Positions 1-6,827 of a stretch of 11,138 bases of DNA are shown here, piece after piece. This stretch comes from UBA11865 sp035686605 (GTDB taxonomy: Bacteria; Chloroflexota; Anaerolineae; Promineifilales; Promineifilaceae). The DNA is taken from positions 1 to 11,138 of the forward strand of contig DASRZI010000237.1 in the NCBI GenBank assembly GCA_035686605.1, given 5' to 3'. Each line of letters opens with the position of its first letter. Position 1 is the first letter of the stretch. Below the pieces are notes generated by a model, which saw only the letters and a list, made by a program, of their open reading frames with translations, searched no databases and was not told where the DNA came from. The position numbers were made by a program, and so were the translations under genes.

Positions 1-234
1 TACTTCGGCAGCCAGCCGTGGCCCTTCCCCAATTCCCTCATGGTCGCCTTCATCTGTGACTACGCGGGAGGTGAAATCGTCCTTGAAGAGGAAGAGCTCG
101 AAGATGCAGGCTGGTTCACTACCAGCGAACTCCCCCCAATTCCCCCAAAAATTAGCATCTCACGAAGCTTAATAGACTGGTTCGCCGCAGAACAGGGGCA
201 ACGGCGTTCTGCCGAAGACGACAAATTAACCTAG
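1..234 (+). CDS. nudC: NudC-type NAD(H) pyrophosphatase, C-terminal end (partial)
   Basis: This is the last 77 residues of a Nudix hydrolase; the start lies before the window. The frame opens at base 1 with YFGSQPWPFPNSLM. The SQPWPFPxSLM block follows the Nudix box in NADH pyrophosphatases and marks the NudC subfamily, which cleaves NAD(H) to NMN(H) and AMP and can remove NAD caps from RNA. The acidic stretch ending in an EEEELEDAGWF-type segment, then a proline-rich SELPPIPP piece and an ISRSLIDWF helix, matches the usual C-terminal end of the family. The Nudix box and the zinc ribbon, if present, are outside the window, so catalytic integrity cannot be judged. The stop codon is 28 bp from the stop of the converging UbiA gene. 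The family call is confident; the gene symbol rests on the signature motif only. Confidence 0.88.
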   Translation, partial: YFGSQPWPFPNSLMVAFICDYAGGEIVLEEEELEDAGWFTTSELPPIPPKISISRSLIDWFAAEQGQRRSAEDDKLT

Positions 235-262
235 CACTCTCTCAGACTTCGTTTCCCCCAAG

Positions 263-1132
263 TTAGACAACCAGCACAGCCAAACATGTGGCGACCAGGA
301 GAGTCATGCTTATATAGCCATTGATGTTAAAGAAGGCAACGTTAATTTTGATCAAGTCGTCGGGGGTAACCAGGCTATGCTCGAAGATGAGAAGAGCAGC
401 TACTAGCACCAGGCCAATCCAGTAGGGCCAGCTTAGCCCACTAAATAGGCCTAAGGCGACTAGAACCAGTACGGTGAACAGATGACTGGCTTTGGAAACA
501 TAAAGCCCACGCCTTATCCCGAAATTTGCCGGTATCGAGTAAAGGCCGTTCTCCCTATCAAAATCGACATCCTGACATGCGTAAATGACGTCAAAGCCGC
601 CAATCCACAGGGTCACGGCAGCCAGTAAAAACCAAGCCGGCAGATCGTCCACTGTGAACAAGGATCCTCTAACCGCTGCCCAGGCGCCCACCGGCGCCAA
701 CCCATCGGTGAAACCCAAGACATAGTGGCAGAGCCAGGTGAAGCGTTTGGTATAGGAATATCCAACTAGGAATAACAGCGCACCTGGGAATAATACGAAA
801 GCCAGCGGATCCAGCATCCAGGCAGAAAAAGCCAAGACCGCTGACGCTGTAATCGCAGATAAGAGGACGCTTCGAGCATCTATGGCGCCGCTCTGGATTG
901 GACGGTCGGCCGTTCGCGGATTCCCAACATCGAGCCTACGATCAATATACCGATTAAAGGCCATAGCAGCTGTCCTCGCTGCTGCCATTGCCACCGTTAT
1001 CCAGATGAGGTCCCACCAATTCGCGCTATCCCAATCTCCCCACGCCAACACCATTCCCAAATATGCGAATGGCAAAGCGAAAATGGTATGCTCAAACCGG
1101 ACCATGTCCAGAAAGGTAATTAGCTTCTTCAT
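263..1132 (-). CDS. UbiA-family prenyltransferase (4-hydroxybenzoate polyprenyltransferase-like, possible MqnP)
   Basis: Integral-membrane aromatic prenyltransferase of 289 residues, the normal family length. It would join a polyprenyl diphosphate to an aromatic ring in quinone biosynthesis. Both Mg-diphosphate motifs are visible: N60-x3-D64-x3-D68 (NRYIDRRLD, followed by NPRTADRPIQSG) and D181-x2-Y-x3-D188-x3-D192 (DVIYACQDVDFD, followed by GLYSIP). About eight or nine hydrophobic helices surround them. The opening MKKLITFLDMVRFEHTIFALPF is how family members usually begin, so I chose this ATG. Its Shine-Dalgarno is poor (GAGG about 18 nt upstream). The frame stays open upstream to 1303, and an ATG at 1226-1228 has AGGAG about 13 nt before it; that start would add a Ser/Ala-rich tail of 32 residues. 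The sequence resembles the putative UbiA group that includes futalosine-pathway MqnP, but the substrate is inferred. The methyltransferase gene lies upstream on the same strand. Confidence 0.88.
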   Translation of the reverse strand: MKKLITFLDMVRFEHTIFALPFAYLGMVLAWGDWDSANWWDLIWITVAMAAARTAAMAFNRYIDRRLDVGNPRTADRPIQSGAIDARSVLLSAITASAVLAFSAWMLDPLAFVLFPGALLFLVGYSYTKRFTWLCHYVLGFTDGLAPVGAWAAVRGSLFTVDDLPAWFLLAAVTLWIGGFDVIYACQDVDFDRENGLYSIPANFGIRRGLYVSKASHLFTVLVLVALGLFSGLSWPYWIGLVLVAALLIFEHSLVTPDDLIKINVAFFNINGYISMTLLVATCLAVLVV

Positions 1133-1178
1133 TGAACTAGTTTTATCCGATTCCTCGTATGATCCATAGTCATTGGCA

Positions 1179-1229
1179 GCCATTGCACTGGAAGCCATTG
1201 CACTGGAAGCCGGTGCACTGGTTGCCATT
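1179..1229. repeat. 15-bp tandem repeat, about 3.4 copies
   Basis: The unit GCCATTGCACTGGAA occurs at 1179-1193 and 1194-1208. It is followed by a diverged copy at 1209-1223 (GCCGGTGCACTGGTT) and a partial GCCATT at 1224-1229. The period is a multiple of three. On the minus strand it reads in frame with the downstream UbiA gene as an Ala-Ser-Ser-Ala-Met type pentapeptide. It lies between the methyltransferase stop and the preferred UbiA start. It could be a low-complexity N-terminal coding extension, or simply a slippage-generated repeat in the 5' untranslated region. Confidence 0.85.
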
Positions 1230-1351
1230 GGGACCGATGCGCTCCTGCTGCACTCGCAGGCCCTCGGGGAGAAAACTAATTGACACATGCAGCAGGCAAC
1301 CATTGTTTGATGTTGAAAGCGTCGTCAGATTTAGTCCGGGTCGCAATACGA

Positions 1352-2131
1352 CTAAAGGCCTTTTTCTGCTCGGAATAGTTGGGTCATATCATTCTGGACA
1401 ACTTCCTGTGTAATTCTGAAACCAACGCGGTTCAGGATGCTGTGCCAATATGCAGGAGAAGTCAATCGTAACGCGCCAGGTCCCATGGTCAGCCAATTTG
1501 TCGGCGTTCTCACCCGTTCGACCATCAACAAATATCCTTCCAGGGTCATAATGCGATGAATTTCCTCCAGTAGCTGCATACGATCGCCCTCCTGCAAGAA
1601 CTCTGAGGCCGTCATGATGAGAATCACCGCCGGTGCTGACTGATCTGACAAAGGCAGCAAATCAATGTCTCCGCTTTTCCAGATGGTTCTTGGATCTTCA
1701 ATCGGTCGCTTAACTCGTTGGTTGGCCCTAGCCAACCAACGAGCTGGCGCCAGTTGGGGATTATAGACGTCAAGGATGATGATTCGACCGGTCGACAATC
1801 GTCGGGAAAAGGCAATACCGTTGGATCTCAAGCCAAGGTCGATATAAACCATAGTCTGGCTAGCTTGCAGCTCACCGATCTGAAAGATGGCGTCAATTAT
1901 TTCCGATCCATCGAATATTTTGTGCGCTGCCCAAAGCGAGGCGATTAGGAAGTAGACCAGGATCAATAATCCGGCGATGGCAAGGTTCACAAAACCGTAC
2001 CAGCCCTGAAAGATACTTGCCAACAGGATGACCATGAGCAAGACGGTTCCGCCGGCGTATCCAAAAAGATAGCTGGGCCAGTGGGATTGGAGATATTCAG
2101 CCGTCCCGCTGTACTGTGTGGTGATACGCAT
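1352..2131 (-). CDS. Membrane-anchored SAM-dependent methyltransferase-like protein
   Basis: Protein of 259 residues with two N-terminal transmembrane helices (about 22-42 and 46-67) and a cytosolic class I methyltransferase-like domain. Visible Rossmann elements are beta1/motif I around 95-105 (VYIDLGLRSNG), a beta2 ending in D121 (IIILDVYNP), a GDIDLLPLSD segment at 154-163, a beta4-like AVILIMTASEFL, and the LLEEIHRIMTLEGYLLMVER helix-strand typical of UbiE/Methyltransf_11 proteins. Motif I lacks the usual GxGxG spacing (GLRSNG instead), so SAM binding is likely but not certain. It lies 219 bp upstream of the UbiA gene on the same strand, which suggests, without proving, that it methylates a membrane-embedded quinone or other lipid. 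The ATG is preceded by AAAGG only 2-3 nt away, while a promoter at 2140-2168 predicts a transcript starting almost at the ATG. The specific substrate is unknown. Confidence 0.72.
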   Translation of the reverse strand: MRITTQYSGTAEYLQSHWPSYLFGYAGGTVLLMVILLASIFQGWYGFVNLAIAGLLILVYFLIASLWAAHKIFDGSEIIDAIFQIGELQASQTMVYIDLGLRSNGIAFSRRLSTGRIIILDVYNPQLAPARWLARANQRVKRPIEDPRTIWKSGDIDLLPLSDQSAPAVILIMTASEFLQEGDRMQLLEEIHRIMTLEGYLLMVERVRTPTNWLTMGPGALRLTSPAYWHSILNRVGFRITQEVVQNDMTQLFRAEKGL

Positions 2132-2139
2132 TACCTTTA

Positions 2140-2168
2140 ACTATAATCAGCTTTCTTTACCCTAGCAA
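2140..2168 (-). promoter_or_regulatory. Predicted sigma70-type promoter of the methyltransferase gene
   Basis: Read on the minus strand, TTGCTA (2163-2168) and TATAGT (2140-2145) are 17 bp apart, with 4/6 and 5/6 matches to consensus. Only 8 bases separate the -10 box from the ATG ending at 2131. Transcription should therefore start at or within a couple of bases of the start codon, giving a leaderless or nearly leaderless mRNA. This is a visual match only. Confidence 0.5.
2142..2147 (+). promoter_or_regulatory. Perfect -10 hexamer facing the Nudix gene, overlapping the opposing -10
   Basis: TATAAT lies on the plus strand and overlaps the minus-strand -10 box of the methyltransferase promoter by four bases. 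No good -35 box is seen at the expected 16-18 bp upstream (TGGTGA at 2119-2124 is the nearest). A transcript starting about 7 bp downstream would have a 5' leader of roughly 65 nt before the Nudix start at 2221. The symmetry of the hexamer makes a bidirectional promoter plausible. Confidence 0.4.
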
Positions 2169-2220
2169 AAGTTCCCGGCGTGGCAGATAACCACCGGACT
2201 GAGTCTAAAAGGAATTCGGA

Positions 2221-2721
2221 ATGGACATCGGTCGTTTCACTTGTGGCATTGGCGTACTAATATGGGATGCGATCTCAGATAAATATCTCGTTCTGAAGAG
2301 ATCTGAGGAGAAAGATTTCGCGGCTGGTTTCTGGGAGTGCGTTACAGGCCGTGTGGATCAGGGTGAAGGGTTCGAAGACGCTGCCCATCGTGAAGTCCTC
2401 GAGGAGCTCAGCGTGTCAGTCCAATTGCTTCAGATCCTGGGCACCACGCATTTCTACCGAGGTGAGCAGCGTCCAGAATATGAACTGATCGGGGTTGTAT
2501 ACCTTGGAACGATCGCACCGCCAGGGAACATTGCCATTAGTGTCGAGCATTCGGAGTACAGGTGGGAATCGGCAGAAGAAGCGAAGAACCTAATTGAAAA
2601 CAACGAAGGGACCGAAGGATGGTTGGCTCGAGTGATCGATCGGGCAGAAGTAATGAAATCCAGCCTTCCGTCTTCTTTACTCGAATTATTCCGGGATACG
2701 GGATTTGAGCTGGATCCTTGA
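2221..2721 (+). CDS. Stand-alone Nudix hydrolase
   Basis: Protein of 166 residues made almost entirely of one Nudix fold. The Nudix box runs from G43 to V65 with the pattern G-x5-E49-x7-R57-E58-V-x-E61-E62. The metal-binding glutamates are all present, but the usual glycine near the box end is S64. The opening (TCGIGVLIWD, then KYLVLKRSEEKDFAAGFWEC) is the beta-strand and substrate-side arrangement of NTP/NDP-X pyrophosphohydrolases. The protein resembles dATP/dihydroneopterin triphosphate or MutT-like members, but the substrate cannot be read from sequence. The start is supported by AAGGA about 8 nt before the ATG. The gene is divergent from the methyltransferase across 89 bp. The cyclophilin gene follows after 145 bp, with its own promoter-like element. 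It is the second Nudix protein in the window and clearly distinct from the NudC fragment. Confidence 0.9.
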   Translation: MDIGRFTCGIGVLIWDAISDKYLVLKRSEEKDFAAGFWECVTGRVDQGEGFEDAAHREVLEELSVSVQLLQILGTTHFYRGEQRPEYELIGVVYLGTIAPPGNIAISVEHSEYRWESAEEAKNLIENNEGTEGWLARVIDRAEVMKSSLPSSLLELFRDTGFELDP

Positions 2722-2745
2722 TCTGCCCTGCTAAATCTTTCATCG

Positions 2746-2754
2746 TGATATAAT
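2746..2754 (+). promoter_or_regulatory. Extended -10 promoter element ahead of the cyclophilin gene
   Basis: TGATATAAT gives a perfect TATAAT hexamer (2749-2754) preceded by the TGn extension, which can compensate for a weak -35. No recognisable -35 box lies 16-18 bp upstream. The element sits just after the Nudix stop and would give a 5' leader of about 105 nt for the cyclophilin mRNA. Confidence 0.5.
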
Positions 2755-2817
2755 CCTGAACCCAAACGGAGGAGCTTATCTTCACCGGACAGGAGATAAT
2801 CGGTTTATAGATGGTTT

Positions 2818-2841
2818 ATACCGCCCGCCGGTGTGCGGTAT
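2818..2841 (+). other. Hairpin in the cyclophilin 5' leader
   Basis: ATACCGC (2818-2824) and GCGGTAT (2835-2841) form a perfect 7-bp stem around a 10-nt loop, followed by CGTTTTG. It lies about 15 nt before the AGGAG of the cyclophilin gene. With only four T residues it is a weak intrinsic terminator or attenuator candidate; it might equally stabilise the mRNA or act in translation control. Confidence 0.4.
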
Positions 2842-2866
2842 CGTTTTGAAATATTAGGAGTTTTTC

Positions 2867-3349
2867 ATGTCGAGCAAACAATGGAACAAGGCCCCGGCAA
2901 TACAGATCGAGGCCGACCGCGTTTACCAGATCACCATGGATACAACAAAGGGAACAATCAAATTGGAGCTGTTCCCTGAATATGCCCCCAAAACGGTCAA
3001 CAACTTCGTGTTCTTGGCCGGAGAAGGTTTCTATGATGGCGTCTCCTTCCACCGAGTTATCAGCAATTTTGTCATCCAGGGCGGCGATCCGACAGGAACC
3101 GGAAGGGGTGGACCTGGTTATCGCTTTGAAGATGAGCTGAAGGGCAATCCGCTGATTCACGAGACGGGATCGATGTCAATGGCGAACGCAGGGCCCAATA
3201 CCAATGGCAGCCAATTTTTCATCACTCACTCGCCCCAACCACATCTGGATGGTAAACACACCGTTTTCGGGAAGGTTGTCGCCGGGCAAGACGTGGTCAA
3301 TGCGATCCGCGAAGGCGACCTGATGAACAGCGTCTCAGTTGAAGAATAG
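2867..3349 (+). CDS. Cyclophilin-type peptidyl-prolyl cis-trans isomerase
   Basis: Protein of 160 residues that would catalyse cis-trans isomerisation of Xaa-Pro bonds during protein folding. No signal peptide is visible, so it is predicted cytosolic. The catalytic set can be read directly: FHR with R63, F68 and the QGGDP block from Q71, then SMANAGPNTNGSQFFIT containing Q116 and F118, and HLDGKHTVFG with H131. The residue aligned with Trp121 of human CypA is His126, as in many bacterial cyclophilins, which predicts poor cyclosporin binding. About 25 residues precede the core, which starts at TTKGTIKLELFPEYAPKTV. A strong AGGAG seven nt before the ATG fixes the start. The acetyltransferase gene begins 23 bp after the stop, so the two are probably co-transcribed. 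Similar to PpiA/PpiB; I give no symbol because the two names are not separable here. Confidence 0.95.
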   Translation: MSSKQWNKAPAIQIEADRVYQITMDTTKGTIKLELFPEYAPKTVNNFVFLAGEGFYDGVSFHRVISNFVIQGGDPTGTGRGGPGYRFEDELKGNPLIHETGSMSMANAGPNTNGSQFFITHSPQPHLDGKHTVFGKVVAGQDVVNAIREGDLMNSVSVEE

Positions 3350-3372
3350 GAAGGCAGGCCCAGCCGGGAGTA

Positions 3373-4719
3373 ATGAGATTCATGGACGACAATACCTTCG
3401 GCTTACCGCGCTCCTTGGGAGACCGGTTGGTATTGAGATGGGCTACGCCGCAGGATTCGGATAGCCTGGTCGAATTCAATTTCCGAATTCATAACGACAA
3501 TCCAAATGGACGGCAGGAACTATGGCTTAAGGATTGGACCCGGGCATTGATCGGCGGTGAACATCCAACGGTACAAGCCGGGGATATCACGGTCGTAGTC
3601 GATGAAGCTCAACAGGGACAAATAGTCTCCTCGGCCGTCTTAATCTCCCAGGTGTGGTCCTATGATGGGGTTCGCTTCGGCTGCGGACGGCCCGAACTAA
3701 TCGCAACCGATGAGCCGTATCGCCGGCGAGGATTGGTCAGAGCCCAAATGGAAGCCTTACATGCCAAAAGTGAAGCTCGGGGCGAACTTGTCCAGGCTAT
3801 CACCGGCATCCCCTGGTATTACCGCCAGTTTGGTTATGAAATGACAGTCGATCTTGGGGGCTCGAGGTTTCTGCCAGTTTCCAAAATAAAAAAGTTAAAA
3901 AACGATCAGGCGGAGAAATACCTGATCAGGCGAGTGAAGCTGGAGGATATGCCGATACTCGAGAAGCTGTACGACCGCCAGTGTGCTCCCAGCCTCCTAC
4001 GCTGTGTCCGAGATGAAGCGATATGGCGGTACGAAATAACCAATGCCATAGATCGGGACGTCCCGATGCGTAATCGCCACATGATTGAGACTCTTGATGG
4101 TCAGGTTGCCGGTTATGTGGAGTATGTGGTCTTCCCAAAAGCCGACAGGATCCGAGATATCGCCGTATTGGATGGTCAGTCAATGCGGGAAGTCTGCTGG
4201 TTTGTAGCACGCCACCTAATTGAAGCAGCTGGTCCAACTGACCTTGAAACCGGCAAGAGAACTACCGGCCTTTCCTTCAATCTGGGTCGCAGCCACCCAG
4301 CATACGAGGCTCTGGACGCCGAACTTGATGAGCCACGGATGCCGTATGCCTGGTATATTCGGGTTCCTGACCTCCACGCATGGATAGACCACATCGATTC
4401 TCTGCTTGAAAAAAGAGTTCGAGAGAGCGTGATGGCGGGATACAGTGGCGAACTTCGGCTCAATTTCTACAAGAGCCAGCTGAAACTGTCCTTCACAAAT
4501 GGTCTCATTTCGGATATTGGAACCTACGAACCTTCGACATTCTTCGATGGAGATGCATTCTTTCCGGGGATGACTTTCCTGCAGCTGCTATTCGGATCCC
4601 GTTCTTTTGACGAGCTAAAATTCGCCTATCCGGATTGTTTCACGGACAAGAACGAGCCTGCCGTCTTGCTGCCAATATTGTTTCCCAAGCATCCTTCCTT
4701 TATTACGATGTTGTCTTAA
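3373..4719 (+). CDS. Eis-like GNAT N-acetyltransferase with SCP2-like C-terminal domain
   Basis: Protein of 448 residues with the three-part build of the Eis-like acetyltransferases. An N-terminal GNAT domain (about 15-165) carries the acetyl-CoA loop in ATDEPYRRRGLVRAQMEAL (R117-R118-R119-G120-L121) and a WYYRQFGYE segment. A second, degenerate GNAT-like lobe spans about 183-345. A sterol-carrier-like C-terminal part (about 350-448) ends in LFPKHPSFITMLS. Family members transfer acetyl groups from acetyl-CoA to amines; mycobacterial Eis modifies aminoglycosides at several positions, but that activity cannot be assumed here. The start is uncertain. ATG 3373 has GGGAG only 2-3 nt before it, whereas ATG 3382 has the same GGGAG about 11 nt before it and may be the true start. 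The gene follows the cyclophilin by 23 bp. No frameshift or motif loss is seen. Confidence 0.85.
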   Translation: MRFMDDNTFGLPRSLGDRLVLRWATPQDSDSLVEFNFRIHNDNPNGRQELWLKDWTRALIGGEHPTVQAGDITVVVDEAQQGQIVSSAVLISQVWSYDGVRFGCGRPELIATDEPYRRRGLVRAQMEALHAKSEARGELVQAITGIPWYYRQFGYEMTVDLGGSRFLPVSKIKKLKNDQAEKYLIRRVKLEDMPILEKLYDRQCAPSLLRCVRDEAIWRYEITNAIDRDVPMRNRHMIETLDGQVAGYVEYVVFPKADRIRDIAVLDGQSMREVCWFVARHLIEAAGPTDLETGKRTTGLSFNLGRSHPAYEALDAELDEPRMPYAWYIRVPDLHAWIDHIDSLLEKRVRESVMAGYSGELRLNFYKSQLKLSFTNGLISDIGTYEPSTFFDGDAFFPGMTFLQLLFGSRSFDELKFAYPDCFTDKNEPAVLLPILFPKHPSFITMLS

Positions 4720-4764
4720 CTCCTATCTGTTATCTTGGCAGCGAAACAAGATTTCAGTCGATTG

Positions 4765-5718
4765 ATGATGAGCAGTCCCAATCCTTTTACTCCATTTCTG
4801 AATAGATCGTCTCCCATAATCCTGGATGGAGGTCTAGCCACCGAACTTGAAGCCCGTGGCTACAGCCTCTCAGATAGGCTCTGGTCCGCACGTCTTCTCG
4901 TGGATGCACCTGAGGCGATCCAGGAGGTCCACTATGATTACCTGGTCGCCGGCGCTGACTGCATCATAAGCGCGAGCTACCAGGGCACGATAGAGGGATT
5001 TATGAGCCGGGATCTAAGCAAAGATGAAGCGATAGATCTACTGGAGCTGTCCATAGACCTGGCTATCGAGGCCAGGGATCGTTTTTGGGCTGATCCTTCG
5101 AACCGGATCGATCGAGTAAAACCTATCGTTGCCGCCAGTGTGGGACCGTACGGGGCATTCCTTGCCGATGGTTCTGAGTTCACCGGCGATTATGATCTAG
5201 ACGAAATTGGACTGCTTGAGTTTCACCGAGAGAGGTGGCAAATCTTATCTTCCACCGATGCTGACATCTTAGCCTGTGAGACGATCCCATCTTTGGTTGA
5301 GGCTCGCGCCCTTGGACAGCTAGCCGAACAAGACGCGGATCGACCACTCTGGATAAGTTTTAGCTGTAAGGATGGTTCCCGTATCAGCGATGGAACCCTG
5401 CTTGCCGACGTGCTCTGTATCCTTGAACCAATTGAGAACATCATCGCTGTAGGCATCAACTGCACAGCCCCTGGACATGTCCCGAGCCTGATTGCTGAAG
5501 CAAAGACGGCGACGCAAAAACTGATCGTTGTATACCCAAATTCTGGGGAAGAATACGATCCAGTTCATCGACAATGGACTGGCGATTCGGACGCGATCAC
5601 CTACGCTGCTGCAAGCCGGGAGTGGCAAACCGCTGGAGCCTCTCTCATAGGCGGCTGCTGTAGGACCGGACCTGAGCATATCAACCTTCTCCGCCAGGAG
5701 CTGATATCTGAAGCATGA
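4765..5718 (+). CDS. mmuM: Homocysteine S-methyltransferase (MmuM type)
   Basis: Protein of 317 residues closely resembling E. coli MmuM along its length. It would methylate homocysteine to methionine using S-methylmethionine or SAM. Shared landmarks are ILDGGLATELEARGYSLSD at the start, LWSARLLVDAPE, ISASYQGTIEGF, SVGPYGAFLADGSEF with GDY, LACETIPS, GINCTA, VYPNSGEEYD and GGCCRT. The zinc-binding cysteines are C233 (GINC) and the pair C298-C299 (GGCC). I chose ATG 4765 (ATG 4768 is equally good) because it gives an N-terminus of the same length as MmuM. A TTG at 4735 would add ten residues. None of these has a clear Shine-Dalgarno. Just 45 bp separate it from the acetyltransferase stop. No SAM riboswitch or S-box-like leader is visible, so methionine control is not evident. 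Confidence 0.92.
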   Translation: MMSSPNPFTPFLNRSSPIILDGGLATELEARGYSLSDRLWSARLLVDAPEAIQEVHYDYLVAGADCIISASYQGTIEGFMSRDLSKDEAIDLLELSIDLAIEARDRFWADPSNRIDRVKPIVAASVGPYGAFLADGSEFTGDYDLDEIGLLEFHRERWQILSSTDADILACETIPSLVEARALGQLAEQDADRPLWISFSCKDGSRISDGTLLADVLCILEPIENIIAVGINCTAPGHVPSLIAEAKTATQKLIVVYPNSGEEYDPVHRQWTGDSDAITYAAASREWQTAGASLIGGCCRTGPEHINLLRQELISEA

Positions 5719-5803
5719 AACCGACCTGTTTTAAAACGAGGGTAAGTATTGACCCGATGATGATCGACTTGCCAGGATTCCAGACGGATCGAGGACACAC
5801 CGG

Positions 5804-6703
5804 GTGATCTTGCTCGGCCAATTGGCTGCCCTGGGGACCGCCTTCTGCTGGTCGTTTACCGCCATATTCTTCAGCTACAGCGGCAAGCTGGTCGGTTCAA
5901 GCGTCGTTAACCGGAGCCGCCTTCTATTCGCTTTTTTCTTCGTTGCGGTGACCCACCTGGTTTTGCAGGGCACACTTTTTCCCTTCGGGACTGAGCCATA
6001 TCGATGGGGTTGGCTTGCTTTATCGGCCATACTTGGCCTGGTGCTGGGAGACACCTTTCTGTTTCAGGCCTTTGTTCTCATTGGTCCTCGTCTGTCAACC
6101 TTGATGATGGCCTCAGTGCCCCTCATTTCGACGCTGTTGGCCTGGATCTTTTTGGGTGAGAGGATGAGCGGCTTAGAGTTGGCAGGGATCCTGTTAACTG
6201 TCGCAGGTATCGCCTGGGTGGTTACGGAACGACGGTCTAGTGAATCGGTGGTGCCTGAAAAAAAGTATGTCCTTGGTATAACATTCGCCCTTCTTGGGGC
6301 TATAGGCCAGGCTACTAATCTCATTGCGGCCAAATTTGCACTCGACGATGGTTACCCAGCTATCTCGGCTTCGGCCATTCGAATCCTGATTGCTCTTCTC
6401 ATTCTATGGGGTGTGGCGATGTTTCAAGGCCAATTCCGGTACACCATACGCCAGTGGGGTAATCGAAATGCATTCAAAGCAATCATCGGGGGAACGATCG
6501 TTGGCCCGTTCCTAGGTATTTGGCTATCTCTGATAGCTGTTCAGCTGGCGCCCGTTGGTCTGGCGGCGACCCTCATGGCCCTGCCACCCATCATTCTAAT
6601 TCCGATAGGGAGAGTTCTATATGGGGAGCGTGTCTCTAACCGCGGGATAGTGGGAACGATCCTCGCTCTCTGTGGTGTCGCGCTCATCTTTCTCCCGATC
6701 TGA
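5804..6703 (+). CDS. EamA/DMT-superfamily transporter
   Basis: Protein of 299 residues with ten predicted transmembrane helices arranged as two repeated EamA domains, about 3-142 and 156-297. Each repeat ends in the familiar tail before the loop: LLAWIFLGERMSGLELAG in the first half and IGRVLYGERVSNRGIVG in the second. The charged linker TERRSSESVVPEKK separates the halves. Family members export or import metabolites such as amino acids, nucleotide sugars or other small molecules, and substrate cannot be predicted from the fold. The GTG start is supported by GAGG about 10 nt upstream. It lies 85 bp after the methyltransferase MmuM gene, so export of a sulfur amino acid is conceivable, but adjacency alone is thin evidence. 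Confidence 0.9.
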   Translation: MILLGQLAALGTAFCWSFTAIFFSYSGKLVGSSVVNRSRLLFAFFFVAVTHLVLQGTLFPFGTEPYRWGWLALSAILGLVLGDTFLFQAFVLIGPRLSTLMMASVPLISTLLAWIFLGERMSGLELAGILLTVAGIAWVVTERRSSESVVPEKKYVLGITFALLGAIGQATNLIAAKFALDDGYPAISASAIRILIALLILWGVAMFQGQFRYTIRQWGNRNAFKAIIGGTIVGPFLGIWLSLIAVQLAPVGLAATLMALPPIILIPIGRVLYGERVSNRGIVGTILALCGVALIFLPI

Positions 6704-6734
6704 AAAAGTCGGACCTGCTTGTGTGCCAGAGATT

Positions 6735-6771
6735 AACCGGTATGCCGGTTTAGTATCTTTGTCTATATAAT
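6735..6771 (+). promoter_or_regulatory. Slipin promoter -10 with an upstream perfect dyad
   Basis: TATAAT at 6766-6771 lies about 56 bp before the slipin start. The expected -35 position (6743-6748, TGCCGG) does not match consensus. It is covered instead by a perfect 6-bp inverted repeat, AACCGG (6735-6740) and CCGGTT (6745-6750), separated by TATG. That placement suits a regulator-binding site. The dyad could alternatively be a short hairpin after the transporter gene, but no T-run follows it. Confidence 0.4.
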
Positions 6772-6827
6772 AGAAGCAAACGGCATGTTAGCCGCGATCA
6801 AAATAGTCGGTATGGAGTAGAGAAGAG

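Noticed and set aside
1179..1229. CRISPR-like array
   Set aside because: The units are 15 bp, directly abutting and without unique spacers; it is a simple tandem repeat.
882..1413. Plus-strand frames opposite UbiA and its leader, including one encoding repeated HWKPLHW-type units
   Set aside because: They are antisense to clear UbiA coding sequence or are the antisense reading of the 15-bp repeat; no ribosome binding site or family resemblance.
2768..2774. GGAGGAG as a ribosome binding site for a small gene after the Nudix stop
   Set aside because: No ATG, GTG or TTG follows at usable spacing; it is probably just leader sequence.
3373..4719. Calling the Eis-like acetyltransferase an antibiotic-resistance gene
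   Set aside because: Only the fold and domain order match Eis; substrate range differs widely in the family and nothing in the sequence shows aminoglycoside activity.
4690..4765. Possible SAM riboswitch or S-box leader before the homocysteine methyltransferase gene
   Set aside because: Only 45 bp separate the acetyltransferase stop from the chosen start; no room and no paired helices resembling any SAM riboswitch.
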